A DNA stretch of 64,000 nucleotides, from NCBI GenBank assembly GCA_933228895.1, contig OW121853.1, forward strand, positions 81,638,645 to 81,702,644. Reading direction: 5' to 3'. This stretch comes from Platycnemis pennipes (taxonomy: Eukaryota; Arthropoda; Insecta; Odonata; Platycnemididae). The position numbers and the translations under genes were made by a program. Below, piece by piece: positions 1 to 12,001 of this stretch (position 1 is the first letter of the stretch; every line of letters starts with the position of its first letter). The notes beneath the pieces were generated by a model. That model worked only from the letters and a program-made list of their open reading frames with translations, was not told the origin of the DNA and did not search any database.

Positions 1-2482
1 CGAGGATGGGACTCGACTTCATGAGCTCCGTCCAAACCTGTCTATGACCATAGGAACTTCCTTTGTCATACCACTGTCCCATACATTTGAGACGATAGGC
101 TGCTGTCCTTGCCTGTACCTCAGCTTCCACATAAAGTGGAGGGAGGTTCAGCAGCGTTTCCAGAGCTAGAGTTGGGGTTGTTCTCATAGCCCCCGTAATG
201 CCCATGCAGGCCATTCGCTGAAGGTGGTTCAGTTTATTCTCAGCAGTTTTGAGCCGGACTCTCTTCCACCACACTATAGAGCAGTACAGGAAACTAGGTT
301 TAATGACTGCCGTATAAATCCATCTAGTGGCTTTTGGTTGAAGTCCCCATGTTTTACCAAGGGTCCTCCTGCACATCCATAAAGAGGCACAAGCTTTCTT
401 TGCCTTGGTCTCCAAATGCTCTCCCCAGTTAAGCTTGGAGTCCAGAATAACTCCAAGATACTTGACCGATGGTGAGGGATGTAAAACCTTTCCCTGCAAG
501 GAGGGAGGTCTAAAGCCCTCCATTTTCCTTTTATTGGTAAACAATACAAGCTTGGTTTTCTCCGGATTTACAGTCAGCCCTGTTTCTGCACACCACCCCA
601 TTACCTTATCCAGGGCTTTCTGCATAAGTCCGGAGACAGTATCAAGGTATTTTCCAGTGATGAGTATAACTACATCATCTGCGTACCCCTGAGTGTATGC
701 GCCAGTCTTATTCAATTTTAAGATAAGACTGTCGACTACCATATTCCAGAGGAGTGGAGATAACACTCCTCCCTGAGGGCAGCCTCGAGTCACTGCCACC
801 TTCATTGAACTGTCTCTCAAGACTACTTTGACAGTTCTCTGTTCCAACATGTGTCTAATCCAGCTCACAATGTGAGCATGGATGCCATGTCTTCCTGCAG
901 CAATGCAGATTTGATCGAAGGACGTGTTATTAAATGCTCCCTCGACATCAAGAAATGCCCCCAGTCCGTACATTCCATGCTCCAGCACCCCCTCAATCCT
1001 GCTAACAAGATTGTGTAGCGCCGTCTCCACGGATTTTCCTTTCTGGTAGGCATGTTGATACAGGTGTAGGGGGTGATCTCTTAATGGTCCCTCCCTTATG
1101 TACCTGTCCACTATCTTTTCTAATGTCTTCAATAGAAAAGACATAAGACTGATTCCTCGAAAGGAATCTGCTCTTGTGTAGTCCGTCTTACCCGGTTTAG
1201 GTATGAAGACCACCTTGGTGACCCTCCAGGCTTTTGGAACATATCCATAAGCCAGGCATGAGCGAAATATTCTTACCATTGGAAGGAGGAGCAAATCCTG
1301 CCCTTCCTGAAGGAGTGCAGGAAATACCCCATCCTCCCCAGCAGCCTTAAAGGGGCTAAAGCTCATGATTGCCCATTTTGTAGCTGAGTACGTCACGATG
1401 CTGGAGGAAAGTCTCCATCCTGTCCGAGCCGGACGGATGGGATTCCTCCCATACTGCATCTCCCTCAACTCTCTGGAGCCTGGGAAGTGGGTCTCCAGCA
1501 TTAGCTTTAACGCTTCCTTATCGGAAGACGTGAAGTCTCCCGAGGGAAGCAGTAGAGAACCCACCCCTGCTTCCGAGTCTTTTGATAGGATCTTATGAAG
1601 TCTCACCATCTGTGGAACAGTCTCTACGCTCTCACAGAAGCCCCTCCATGAGTCCCTTTTACAGCGCTTAATTGCTGCTTTGTACCTCCGTTGGGCAACC
1701 TTAAAGTTTTCCCAATCCCGAGGCATTCTTGTCCTCTTTGCTTTATTAAAGAGTTTCCTAGTCTCTCTACGGAGACCGTCTAGTTCTGCTCCCCACCAGG
1801 GCAATTTACACCCTTCCTTCCTGGTCATTAGGGGGCAGCTGTTTTCGTAGGATGTGATGATGCTACTCTGTAGATGCTCCACAGCAGCCTCCACCTCATC
1901 CACGTTTCTAAACTTGCACTGAGGTGCCCCCTCTAGGGCAGCTCCCAGCCTCTCTCGATATAGTCCCCAGTTGGTATTCCTGGAGTTTCTATATGTTATT
2001 TCCCTGTAATTGGATTCTAGAAGAGTGAAGAGTATGTGTCTGTGGTCAGACAAAGTTATCTCCCCTGACACTCTCCACCCATCAATCCTGTGCAGCAGAG
2101 AACTGGTGCACAGTGTAATATCTATCACCTCCTGCCTAATGCTGTTTGCAAAGGTAGGTTGTGATCCTTTATTGAGTATTTGTAACTCCGTAGACATAAG
2201 GTACTCCAACAAGGACTCTCCTCTACCGTTGGTGCTCCCACTCCCCCACACAATGTGGTGCGAGTTAGCATCACAACCGATAATCAGGTCCCACTTGTTG
2301 GTCTTGCAGTGACTCACCAGCCTTTCCATCTCATTCGATGGTGGGGGAGCCGGTGAATCATATGGCAGATAAGAGGAGCAGACAACCACTCTCCTCCTAT
2401 TCTCACCTTCCCCAAGGGTCAGCAGAACTACTGCCTGATCCCTCGTAGTAAATTCTGATAAATGTGTCTCATACAGCACTGT
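1..2482 (-). CDS. Jockey/R1-type non-LTR retrotransposon polyprotein, open ORF, partial at both ends
   Basis: Read on the minus strand, one frame is open from just after a TAA at 2483-2485 to the window edge, about 826 codons with no stop that I can find. It begins inside the apurinic-type endonuclease domain, with recognisable GCDANSHH and SDHRHILF stretches, so the 5' end is truncated. The reverse transcriptase follows in the same frame: motif A around LGAFLDVEGAFNN (about 930-980), motif B RGCPQGGVLSPLLWN (about 750-790), and catalytic YADD at 674-685. Conserved thumb residues (KYLGVILDSKLNWGEHL) follow at about 410-460. The same frame was checked at three separated points (2477, 968 and 671). 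Such proteins nick target DNA and copy the element RNA. The undamaged frame suggests a young insertion. The exact clade (Jockey or R1 group) is inferred from motif style only. Confidence 0.85.
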
Positions 2483-2786
2483 TTACAGCACCTTACCCAG
2501 GGTTAAAACTTGTTTATGGTCAACAATGACAGAAAATTGGCTTTTCGGTCTTTGTATGATAATGTGCATAAAAAGAGCTAGTAGCTAAAAATAACTTTGA
2601 GAAAGAAATACCCTCAAGATTTAGCCAGAACTCTCGTAGGCTAGTGCTGAAATAGAACTTGGATAAGTTTGGTATTGCATTTCAAAAAATAAATTTAAGC
2701 ATTTTAAAATATTCAAATAAAACAATTTAAAAAAATGTTAACTTATTTTTGCCCCCCCCCCTGGAGAAAATCCTGGCTACGCCACT

Positions 2787-2868
2787 GAATGAAAGTGAAC
2801 TTATTATGTTTCTTTTAACTACCCTTTAAAGAATAGTTGTACAGGTTTAAAAAATGTATTGTTTGATG
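2787..2868 (+). repeat. 82-bp dispersed repeat, copy 1
   Basis: This stretch recurs at 49777-49858 with only a few mismatches. Shared words include GAATAGTTGTACAGG and AAAAAATGTATTGTTTGATG. Both copies end at the same TTTGATG boundary, after which the flanks are unrelated. Just upstream is a poly-C run and the phrase GGCTACGCCACTG. It is probably a fragment of an unrecognised transposon. Confidence 0.7.
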
Positions 2869-2869
2869 T

Positions 2870-3890
2870 AGTGATGGCCGGATCAGATCCAAAGATTCCA
2901 GGATTCTTCCAATCCTAGCCAATCCTAGGATTGTTGACCAATGATGATGATGATGATGATGAGCCATTAAAATTAAAACACAAATATGTAGTGATGGCCG
3001 GATCGGATCCGCGGATCTTTCATTTTACTTAGTTCAGGATTCGGATCCAAAGACACGGAATAAAATCGGATCCAGATCGTAGATTTTAAATTTTCGCGGC
3101 TTAGCGATCGAAGTGCCCCGTGAATGGAATGTAGGTGCGATAGATATTGACAAGAAGAGGATGTGTAACTCAGGTTACGAAATTAGATGAAAATGTTCCC
3201 GTGCAACTAGAAGCAAAACAAAGAAATATGACTTTTTTCCTCATTACCTCGGTATCGCAAGAAAAAAAATATGCAGGGTGTCTCGTGGGTAGCCTACATT
3301 CGCCGGGATCAGGCGGACGATGAGAGCTAGTATACTGTGCGAAGTTCGATCCCTATCGCAGTTTAATTTTTTCTTTCAGTCATTGCATCGAAAATGTTAT
3401 CATCTTCAATTTCAAACCATTGCATCTGAATACTCACTTTATTATACTTTTATTTTTTGAATTAGATTTACAAATGTACCACTCATAAATTAAAGATGGT
3501 CGGCTGGATCCAAAGTTCCACGGCTCTTTCATTTCATTCGCTACTGAAATCATATCTGAACGGTATAAATTCAGATCCGGATCGAAGATTTTAAAACTTC
3601 GCAGATTAGTGATCGATACGTCCCACGAATGGAATGTAAGTATGGGAAATACTGACAAGGAGAGGTTGTATAACTCGGGTCACGAAATGAGAAGAAGATT
3701 TTTTCCGTGCCACTAAAACACTCGTGAAAAATACTTGTCTTGACTCTCCATAGGCCCGGATGAGCGAGAAAAAAATAAAGCCAAATGTCACGCGGGTCGC
3801 CTACATTCGCCAGATTCCCGTGACACTATGATAGCATAGTTGTTATAAATGAGGGCTAGTTTACTGCCGGTCACGAGTTCGATCCTTAAC
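2870..3890 (+). repeat. Tandem pair of diverged ~400-500 bp repeat units with GATGGCCGGATC start
   Basis: A start motif (GTAGTGATGGCCGGATC) occurs at 2869 and 2988, and a diverged form (GATGGTCGGCTGGATCC) near 3494. After the second and third starts the units align over several hundred bases: GTGAATGGAATGTA, TAACTCGGGT/TAACTCAGGT, GGTCGCCTACATTCGCC and a final GTTCGATCC. The last word resembles the B box of a tRNA-type polymerase III promoter. The family was not recognised. A (TGA)n microsatellite sits at 2941-2962. Confidence 0.6.
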
Positions 3891-4069
3891 ACTGCCTAGG
3901 AATACAGGCCATGCTTATTCCTAGGGTAATGCAAGTAGGCAGTTAAAAAAGTAGATTATCAGAAATTTCATGTTAATTAATACGTAAAAAAAATAAAATT
4001 TGATATTAGTGCAATGATTGGAAAAATATTGTCATTGTGTCTCAAGATTTGGCCTATAAGTTACCATCT

Positions 4070-4590
4070 TCTTTTTTAAGGTTTTCAGACAATTTCTATT
4101 ATCTCCCACTCTTGTTAGGACTTCCTCGTTACTCACTCTGTCGATTCATTCAATCTTCATCATTATTGTGTAGCACCACGTTTTGAATGCTTCCACCTTT
4201 GACTTATCTGCTGTTGTCATCGTTCATGCCTCACTGTCATAGAGAAATATTCTCCAGTTGTAAGTCCTGATGAAATATTTCCTTACTCCCAAGCTTGTAT
4301 ATATGGTGTTAAGTAGATTCATCTTTTGGTAGTGTGTCCTCTTTGCCTGCACTATCCTACTGATTATTTTCTTCTTGCGTTGTCCCATTACTAGTTATTC
4401 GCTTCCTAAATAACAATATTAGCTCACCTCTTCTAGCTTTTACTTCCCAAGTTGAACATTGATCATGGCCTCCTCTCTTCTGCTGCACACCATTTCTTTT
4501 GTTTAATTTTTATTTATCTTTAGGTGATATTTGGCTAATGTCTTTTCTATGTTAACTAGTCTTCCTGTTTTTTCCATTTCTATCAATACC
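4070..4590 (-). mobile_element. RTE-like non-LTR retrotransposon fragment, antisense
   Basis: On the minus strand the sequence encodes broken pieces of the same retrotransposon type seen at 52077-54268. From high to low coordinate these are a YHLKINKN stretch, VQQKRGGHDQ-like residues corresponding to the [10 protein letters not shown] region, a YGSEAW-like area, and WCYTIMMKIE followed by NEEVLTRVGDNR. Stops and frameshifts interrupt it, so it is a decayed fragment. It ends a few bases before the chitinase-like exon. Confidence 0.65.
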
Positions 4591-4594
4591 ATAG

Positions 4595-4846
4595 GCGGAG
4601 TTCGTGCAGGAGCGTGGGTTATCCGGTGCCATGGTATTCTCCCTGAATGAAGATGATTTTTGGGAAGGTTGCCAGGGCAGTAATGGAGTACCCTCTTCAG
4701 ATGAGCCACTTCCTTTAACTTGGGAGGTCCATCATGTCTTATTCCGTAGGGAAGGAGTGGATATCTTAAAAGGTAAAGATAGCAGTATCCAAAGAAGTTC
4801 AATGAAAAGCAGCGGAGATGCCTTGGAAGGTGATGGTTATTTGTGA
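4595..4846 (+). CDS. Possible 3'-terminal exon of a GH18 chitinase-like protein
   Basis: A reading frame follows a pyrimidine-rich tract and AG (4593-4594) and starts AEFVQERGLSGAMVFSLNED before DDFWEGC. This resembles the last strand of the glycoside hydrolase family 18 barrel, where chitinases have (L)GGAMVWSLDTDDF and a nearby Cys. The frame stops at TGA 4844-4846 after a further 55 or so residues that I do not recognise, so the tail may be lineage-specific or a read into intron. Upstream exons would lie beyond the Jockey insertion and outside the window. The acceptor tract is formed by the adjoining antisense RTE fragment, so the exon may be disrupted. GH18 proteins hydrolyse or bind chitin outside the cell. 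The assignment rests on about 25 residues. Confidence 0.4.
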   Translation, partial: AEFVQERGLSGAMVFSLNEDDFWEGCQGSNGVPSSDEPLPLTWEVHHVLFRREGVDILKGKDSSIQRSSMKSSGDALEGDGYL

Positions 4847-7800
4847 CAAATGGAGGCATCATTGTCTCATGCTCTCAGTACCATTGATTCCGCGGGAATG
4901 GATCATCCTTCTCCTCATTGGGCTGAGGATATCAAGTCAAGTAAAGACGACTCTTTTGCATACAACCGTATGACTTCTGAATAAGGTGGTAGCTAAGGCT
5001 TCTCATTCACCAGTATTAAGTTATTTGTTTTAAAGGTTATTGTTATGTGATTAATATTTTTGGTTTATATGCATACATGTATTTTAATTGTATATTAATT
5101 CCTTACATGTTTTAATGATTTACTCAGGATAGAAGTTAATGGTATCCTAAGGTTTATTTTTGTATGGAATTTTTTTTTTGCATTTAAGCTACTTTTGTGG
5201 CACAAATGAGTAATGTTGTTATAAAATGTAAACTAGTCCCTTAACTTACCATCTGTGTAAAAAAAAGTAAGAAGTATTCAATTTTCAATCATATTGGATG
5301 GAAATCAATATTTGATGAAAGAATGAGGCAGTTAGTGCCCCTTGCACTAAAATATGAATCAAAATGATTTAATATTGAATGGACAACCAAGATAAATATT
5401 TAGGAGACATAGCCTATGAACCTTTGTTTCATGAAATTCTTTAAAATTCATTCAAACTTAGCTTTCAAAATAATTATTTTTCATTCCCACTTAGGATTAG
5501 AACATGTTGCTGTGTAAAATGAAACTTCACTTGCTGTTTTATAATACTGATGTTCCCTGTGGTGAATAAATTTAAATAAATCAGTGATGGGGAATGAAAT
5601 TAATATCAGAAATAGCTTCTATAAGATTTGAAAATTCTCTGATAATATAATTATTTGTTGTTGACCCAATACTTTAGTGAATATGTTATTTTTTCAGTTT
5701 CTTTTTTATGGTTTACATAATTTTTAATATGTAAAAGGTGATAGACATTCTGAATTCAATGCATTTGTGTATATTTTAATTATGTTATGATGTAGGTTTC
5801 TGTGGGGATTAGTTTGGGATTGAATCTTCTGGTTTCTGAGCTTGTTTCATTTTTGTACGACATTTCAACAGCTGTCCCACAGGCTACTTCAAATACAGTT
5901 GATAAATGAAACAGTTTTGCCTGAAGAACTCTGCAGGGCAGCTGACAAAATATATTCCAGCAGAGGAATGATCTTATAGAAAATCCTGAAACTGGAGGAT
6001 TATTATCTTGAATAATAAATATGTTTACATAGTGTTAAAATAAATGGCATTGACTGAAAGCCATCTGCTTTATAATATTAAAATGACACCAAAACGTTGA
6101 ATTTGTCTAATTATCTTCCAAAGATCTATCTTACCTGATGGTTTTAATGCTGTTAAGGGTATAATTATTTTTCCGTTGGAAAATTCTAGTTTTTGTGATT
6201 TTTTTTCATGCACTAAAAGTTGATTGTTAGTGTTATGAAAGAAAACCTGTCTTTATTGAATATATTTTGTAATGATTGTTTCCTTTGTAATATTAATCAT
6301 CCCATTTAATGTTACAACATAGGTTATAGACCTGCAGACAGGTTTGAATAGGTGGATTAATATTTATTATTCTGTGTCTAAATGACTTTAGCAGTCTTGA
6401 ATGATCTAGGCACTTACCTCTGTAAGGAGTCGCCTGATATAGGGGACAGTGGTATCAGTATAGTGCTTTGGAGGTGGTATGTAATCAAGGGAGGAAATCT
6501 TACGACATTTTTTGTGAATGGACTTCTCTGTGATTGGTTTGAGTTTCATTCCAGGTGCCATACACTATTCAGCACACATGTAGCAATCAGTGTGAGTAAG
6601 TAAATGCAATTGTACTTCCAGTGATGCTTCCAAGAATAGGTACCAAAAATATGATGCATTTATCTTGTGTTACATTGCATGAATTTTCTTACCCATTGTT
6701 CCTTCGAAGTAAAAATGGAACAGACACAGGTAGTGTCTTATATAATGTTTTTATAAGTAACCATCATTTTGTAGTTTAGTTGGCTTAAGTTTATTAATTG
6801 TGCATTAAAAAGAATAAGTAGGTGGAGGATTTTTAAAGTCCCTATAATCAAGGGCAATGTTGCTTTTTATTTGAGGTAGTGATCTATATAAGATTATCCA
6901 ATGTAGGTAAATTAAGCTCAGAACTTGAATGCTCTGAACTCCAAGACTGACTTGTGCTGAGTGTTTTTGCCATTGTGTCTATTGGTAATCTAGACAAAAA
7001 AAATTTCATCTAGACTGAAAATGTTTTCATGTCCAAAAATTCACCATGGTGCATTGTTTCAGTGGGTAATCTAATTATCTCAAACATATAAGTTTAGGTG
7101 TATTAAAAAAACTTAGGAGAAGAGCTATAAGAAGTGAATGCATAGGGTTAAATGGCATGATTCCCATAGACATACAACCAGGTCATGAATTACAAAGATG
7201 CTGGGCAAAGTAATCAGTAGAGGTGTGTATCAATCAATTTCAGCATCTTTGCTATCCATGACTTTTGGTATATGTTAGTCCTTGAAGGATTATAAAATTA
7301 TCATAAATATTTTTTCCTGTCAATTACTTTAATCTGTTAATATTACTTCTCCTCAACTTTTGTTTTGTTGGTGCACCTATAATTTGAAATTCCATATTTT
7401 AAGCCTGATGACGTTGTACTATTGTTAAAAGGGGTGTATTCTATTTATTCATGGGAAATGATTTTTCCTGCATATATGAATACTTTATTCTTCCACTAAA
7501 TGATTGTGTAGAGAGAAGAGGAAAAAGATAGTGTTTTATTCTTAGGAAGTTCATGGATGTGTTTAATTGTTTCTCTTAAACGTTTTTATTGTTGTCATAT
7601 ATCCCTGTTAAATTCTGAGATTAGGGAATTACTAAGTTTTTATTAAGTTTGCAAACCTCATATACATTGGTTGTACTATGAATGTATTTAAGCGTAAAAG
7701 TAGGGTAAAAAAAACAAACATGTATATAGGCCCTGCACTTACTGTGACACTATCAGTATTTCTATAGTTGCATTAGAATCTTTAATTCTTAAAAAATACT

Positions 7801-7850
7801 CATTACTCAATGAATCATGTTTTTTTTCATTTTAAGCAGTTTACATCATT
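4847..7850. other. AT-rich DNA without recognisable genes
   Basis: No convincing coding frame was seen on either strand. Several AATAAA words occur (for example near 5565-5580 and 6014) and could terminate transcription from the chitinase-like exon upstream, but nothing distinguishes them from chance in AT-rich sequence. Confidence 0.5.
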
Positions 7851-7884
7851 GTGCCAACTTAAGCTTTAAAGCTTAAGTTGGCAC
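7851..7884. repeat. Perfect 34-bp palindrome
   Basis: The half-site GTGCCAACTTAAGCTTT is followed at once by its exact reverse complement, with no spacer and no mismatch. It would extrude as a 17-bp stem. It lies 22 bp upstream of the first copy of a 73-bp direct repeat, and the ACTTATAAATGG word that opens that repeat also directly overlaps the palindrome's right end. Confidence 0.9.
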
Positions 7885-7906
7885 TTATAAATGGGCAATT
7901 AAAATG

Positions 7907-7979
7907 ACTTATAAATGGAGTGTGCATTATTCAAAATGCCATTTAGATGTCTTTCGTCAATATATAGTTGAGTAAGCAA
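7907..7979 (+). repeat. 73-bp direct repeat, copy 1
   Basis: The segment from ACTTATAAATGGAG to GTTGAGTAAGCAA appears again at 8668-8740. I see no difference between the two copies, which are 761 bp apart. The perfect match in otherwise unconstrained sequence points to a recent duplication. Confidence 0.85.
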
Positions 7980-8667
7980 TTTCTGCTTGTGCTTTGATTG
8001 GAGTTGCTGATAAAAGTTCAAAAAAGTTCCTTTTCCTGTAGGTTTAGCTCCTCAATGCTGATAAGTAGTTTGAGCTCCTCAAACTAATTCCACAAGCTGA
8101 TATGTTCTTACATGGAATATGTTTTTGCAATACCTCCTTATTATTGAGTCAGTTTTTTTGTAGATATCTTTGTTAGATGATGTTCCCTTAGTAAAGAAGC
8201 AAAAAATGTTTTTGGGAATGTTTACTAATTGTGTGATTAAGGAAACTTACTAATTGCTCAAATGTAGCCAAGACTGTAGCTTCCTTTGCGGAAGATTTTT
8301 GGACATAGGCTTGCCTTGCTTTTCCCCCACGAGTAGATGTATGCCAAAGGGGAAATGTAGCTGTTGAAGATATCAATGTAGGATCATTATTGTTTTATGA
8401 CCTTATTGTCAGCAACCTCAGGGATTTGAAGTTCCAAAAATAGATAATTTGGTTTTTAGGCTGCCATAGAGCTTTGAAATCTGCAAGTAATGTTGACCCT
8501 GGTAACTTATAATGGAGTTTAAGGAAAGAAATAAAGAAAAAAGTAATGCTGGTGCACATATTTTGCAGCGCATTTAAAATGTGATACTATGTAGTGTTGC
8601 AAGTGCTAAATAGTTTTCTTTGCATGGTGTACAATGCTAGAATATGCACTGAGGTTCATTTTGTGTA

Positions 8668-8740
8668 ACTTATAAATGGAGTGTGCATTATTCAAAATGC
8701 CATTTAGATGTCTTTCGTCAATATATAGTTGAGTAAGCAA
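8668..8740 (+). repeat. 73-bp direct repeat, copy 2
   Basis: Second copy of the 7907-7979 segment, same orientation. The sequence between the copies (7980-8667) shows no terminal inverted repeats or coding potential that I can recognise, so this is not obviously an LTR pair. Confidence 0.85.
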
Positions 8741-9987
8741 GTTTGCTTTTTGATGCAGGCTTTTATAAAAAGCTTTTGTAACTACTTTTGATGGCTGTTG
8801 CATGTTGATGAAGCTTATTTAAACTAAGTCTCTCTTAACTAAACTTTACATATCTCTTTAACTCAGCTACCTATGCTGCAAAGTGCTATGTAATCTCTTT
8901 CCTTGTCAACTGTTGTTCAAGGAAACTTCCTTTCAGCAAAGTCATTGCCTTGTCCGTAGTGTTGTAGCTTGCTTAGCTCATGAGAACATCCCTCCCTGCA
9001 GGGAACATCTTAAACTAAAGAAAACTCTGTAATACACAGTCTACACATGGACTGAGGTAAGAAATAAATATATTCCCAGTGAATGTTAAAAAAAACATTA
9101 ATTTGATTATTTACGTGATTGCAATTCTCCTATTATGGTCTTCCATGACTTAAGGCCATATGAGGGGAGGGGATGAGGTGATGGAAAGTGTATTCCTTCG
9201 TTACTCATGCTGCACCAACATACTGAGGTATATGTTGAGAAAGCAAGTTCACTGCAAAAGCCTTGCACCCAAGCCCACTTCAGCTTCGCTAGTTTGAAGT
9301 TATCTAATGGGGCCATAGAAATTCATTTGAATATATACTTACTTTTCCTTTGGTCATTACTGTCATATCTTTCTGCGAGCCATGAAATAACTGGTTTTTA
9401 TTCAGATTCTCTTTGTTTATGCTCCTGGGTCATCTTCCAAGTGGACAAAACTGTGTAATTTCCCCTATCATGCATTTCTGGTATTCACTGAGATGTTCCC
9501 TATTAAAACCGTCCACATTTTAACAGTGATGATGTAAAATATTTATTTAGCATCCTGAATGAAGGACTATGTTCTACTGTGTCCACAGCAGTCCTTTTCA
9601 TCTATTGGCTGTAATCTCTATGAAGTCTTTTGAATTTTACCTTCAGCACATCCTGATGTTTAAAAGTGAACAATAAGTGAGATGACAGTGAATGTTGAGG
9701 CAACAATGCTGCGTTCCTTATGGGCCAAGAGCATGGCATTCAGGTGGAAATTGTTTTGGAAATTATAAAATTTATTATAGTGCCAAGTCCCATTATTGCT
9801 GGAGTACCAGTGTAATTTGCATCAAAATTTCAGAGAAAAAATATTTTAATTATTCTGATAGAGACAGCACATGGACAAAATGGCCCAAAAAATAAGAATT
9901 GCAGTATTAAGTGATGGAGTAAAATGTTTGTAATAAGGCAGTCATAATTAAATAGATAATGACTTACATTTTGTTAAAATTCATTGA
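8741..9987. other. No recognised features
   Basis: AT-rich sequence with short open frames on both strands only. None has splice-flanked homology or motifs that I recognise. Confidence 0.5.
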
Positions 9988-10294
9988 CCCTCTCGTTGCT
10001 GATTTCGTTTTCAGCACAGTTCTTGATTAAAAGGTCATTTAAACACAGAAAAATCAAAATATTAATATTTAAGCTTCAGCTGGCGCTGCACCACAGCGTT
10101 TTGTATACCTAACTTCCTATTTATGCACATAGGTCGCAGCACAGGTCCTTTCAATGCTTGTTGTCAGAAGAAGAGAATTCAGTGGATTAGAGCGTGTTAA
10201 AAACATGTTTTATCGAGACCAAGTATAAAAGTTGATCAGCGCGTTCCAGTGGAAAAAAATTTAGTCAATTACAGTCGATTTTACAGCAAAAGGG
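9988..10294. mobile_element. piggyBac-like MITE candidate
   Basis: The 307-bp interval begins CCCTCTCGTTGCTG and ends CAGCAAAAGGG, giving imperfect inverted ends of the CCC...GGG kind. The right flank is TTAA (10295-10298) and the left flank is TTGA (9984-9987), one change from the TTAA target of piggyBac transposases. No coding sequence is present. The call rests on ends and flanks alone. Confidence 0.4.
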
Positions 10295-11167
10295 TTAAAG
10301 TAGGACCTACCAATTCATTTCTGGGTGTGTTCGGTGTCATTGTGCATCAAAGGGTAAACTTGTTTAAAATTTGTTTTTTATAAATCCACTTAGTTAAAAA
10401 AAATTGCCTGTATGCTAAAGTGAAAAACTGCAAAGCTGGTTTGTGAAGTCTCAGCCTCAAGGCGGATAGAATTTGATAAGTTTCCATCCAAATCCATTTA
10501 ATTGAACTGTAAAATATTTAATGAAGATTCAATAGCAAATTGAATAATTATATGTTTTGGTGGCACATTCTATTGTCTCAGTGAAAATGTTTTCCTAGAA
10601 TGTGTACCCTCACTAACTTGCAAACAGTGTTGAGCCTCCTGTAATAAGAGCACCATACTGTACCTGCCTGACCCTGAGACAGTGCAGCCAAAAATTCACG
10701 AATGTTATTAGCCTCCTCGCAAAAAATCCTTATTTTTGGTCCATCACATCCTTTGTAAGGAAATATTTGTATTTTTTGTCATTGTTTTATGTGATATGAA
10801 TGTCTGAATATGCTTGGGAATCATGATTAACATTTGATTGATTGAGATGCCTACTTATAAATAATCATGAACATTGTGACTTTTGTATGGATTTCCTTAC
10901 TTGACTCAGATCCCATTTCTTTTTGATTCGATGTCCATTTTTTTGTTAAACTTGCCTTTATGAAGTAAAGTAAATAAGTAAAGTGATGACTCACCATCAA
11001 AAGTGAAATTAATTACTTAAAAAAATATTGAAGAAAGAATACAGTTATGCAGGTTAAATGTAGTGGAGTCAATAATTTTGGCAGTGATCATTGAAATAAT
11101 TCCATGACATATATATCTTATTATATTTTATTTTGACTTCCTGAAATTATTAGAAATATATACAGTT
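10295..11167. other. No recognised features
   Basis: AT-rich non-coding sequence. No exon-like frame with splice signals or known motif was seen. Confidence 0.4.
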
Positions 11168-11240
11168 TAAAGGGGTCGTGATGGCATAGTGGGTAGAGTG
11201 CTGAGCTAGCGACCAGAGGTCAATAAGCCACACTTGTGTT
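11168..11240 (+). mobile_element. tRNA-derived SINE head fragment
   Basis: The words GATGGCATAGTGGGTAGAG and GCTGAGCTAGCGACCAGAGGTC resemble the D-arm/A-box and anticodon-arm portion of tRNA-derived SINEs. The expected B box (GGTTCGAATCC) is missing: the sequence diverges straight after GAGGTC. I read this as a truncated SINE rather than a functional tRNA gene, since no acceptor or T arm can be folded. Confidence 0.5.
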
Positions 11241-12001
11241 TTTGTGTACTTGTAACTTTGCAATAAGTGATTTTAGTCGATTTGCCCTGAATTAAACTTA
11301 AGAAACCACTGTCTAACTCTACAGCTTATCCTTCCTGCTAATATATAATCAGTGAAAATATTATCATGAAAGTTTTTAATCATATACTGAAAGTAATTTA
11401 TCTTTATGTTAACACTAAAAGTCTCTCAATTTCTCTGTTAATTTTCTATCAACTCAAATGCAAAGCATGTTCATCTACTAGGCATAAAACAGTTAAGCTT
11501 CACGATAGGTATGTTCATTTGGTGTATTTTTTATTCTCCCTTCCTCATTTATTCATTTAATATTTATAAATATCTAGTGATTATAGAGAATACATAGTTT
11601 CAAATTTTCATATAACTGTTCAGTTGTCTTCCAGAAGGCCCCTGTATCTATCTGCAGGCAGAAATTCCTTCTCTTGCCAGTTCCCTCTTTAAGTTTTGTA
11701 ACAAATTATTACTGTTGCAAAATTATTGAGCATCGATTGACAATATCATGTTATTGATCAGGATGCACATTGTGCTAAATTTTTTTTGTGAAATAGCCTT
11801 TAATATCACTCAATTTCTGAGTTTCAGTTTCCTCTGTTGATAGTGACATTATGTACTCTGATGTCCTCCTATTTTAACCAATGCAACAGAAAACATGAAA
11901 AGATGAAATGTGCATATTTATATTATGTATTTGTACATTATGGCCTCTGCCTATGTTTTAGGAATCTGATATTTTTTCTAAGAATGAAGTTCAGGTATTA
12001 A

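Noticed and set aside
7907..8740. LTR pair of a solo retrotransposon
   Set aside because: The 73-bp repeats lack TG...CA ends, primer-binding site and polypurine tract.
11168..11240. Functional tRNA gene
   Set aside because: No T arm, B box or acceptor stem pairing follows the A-box-like part.
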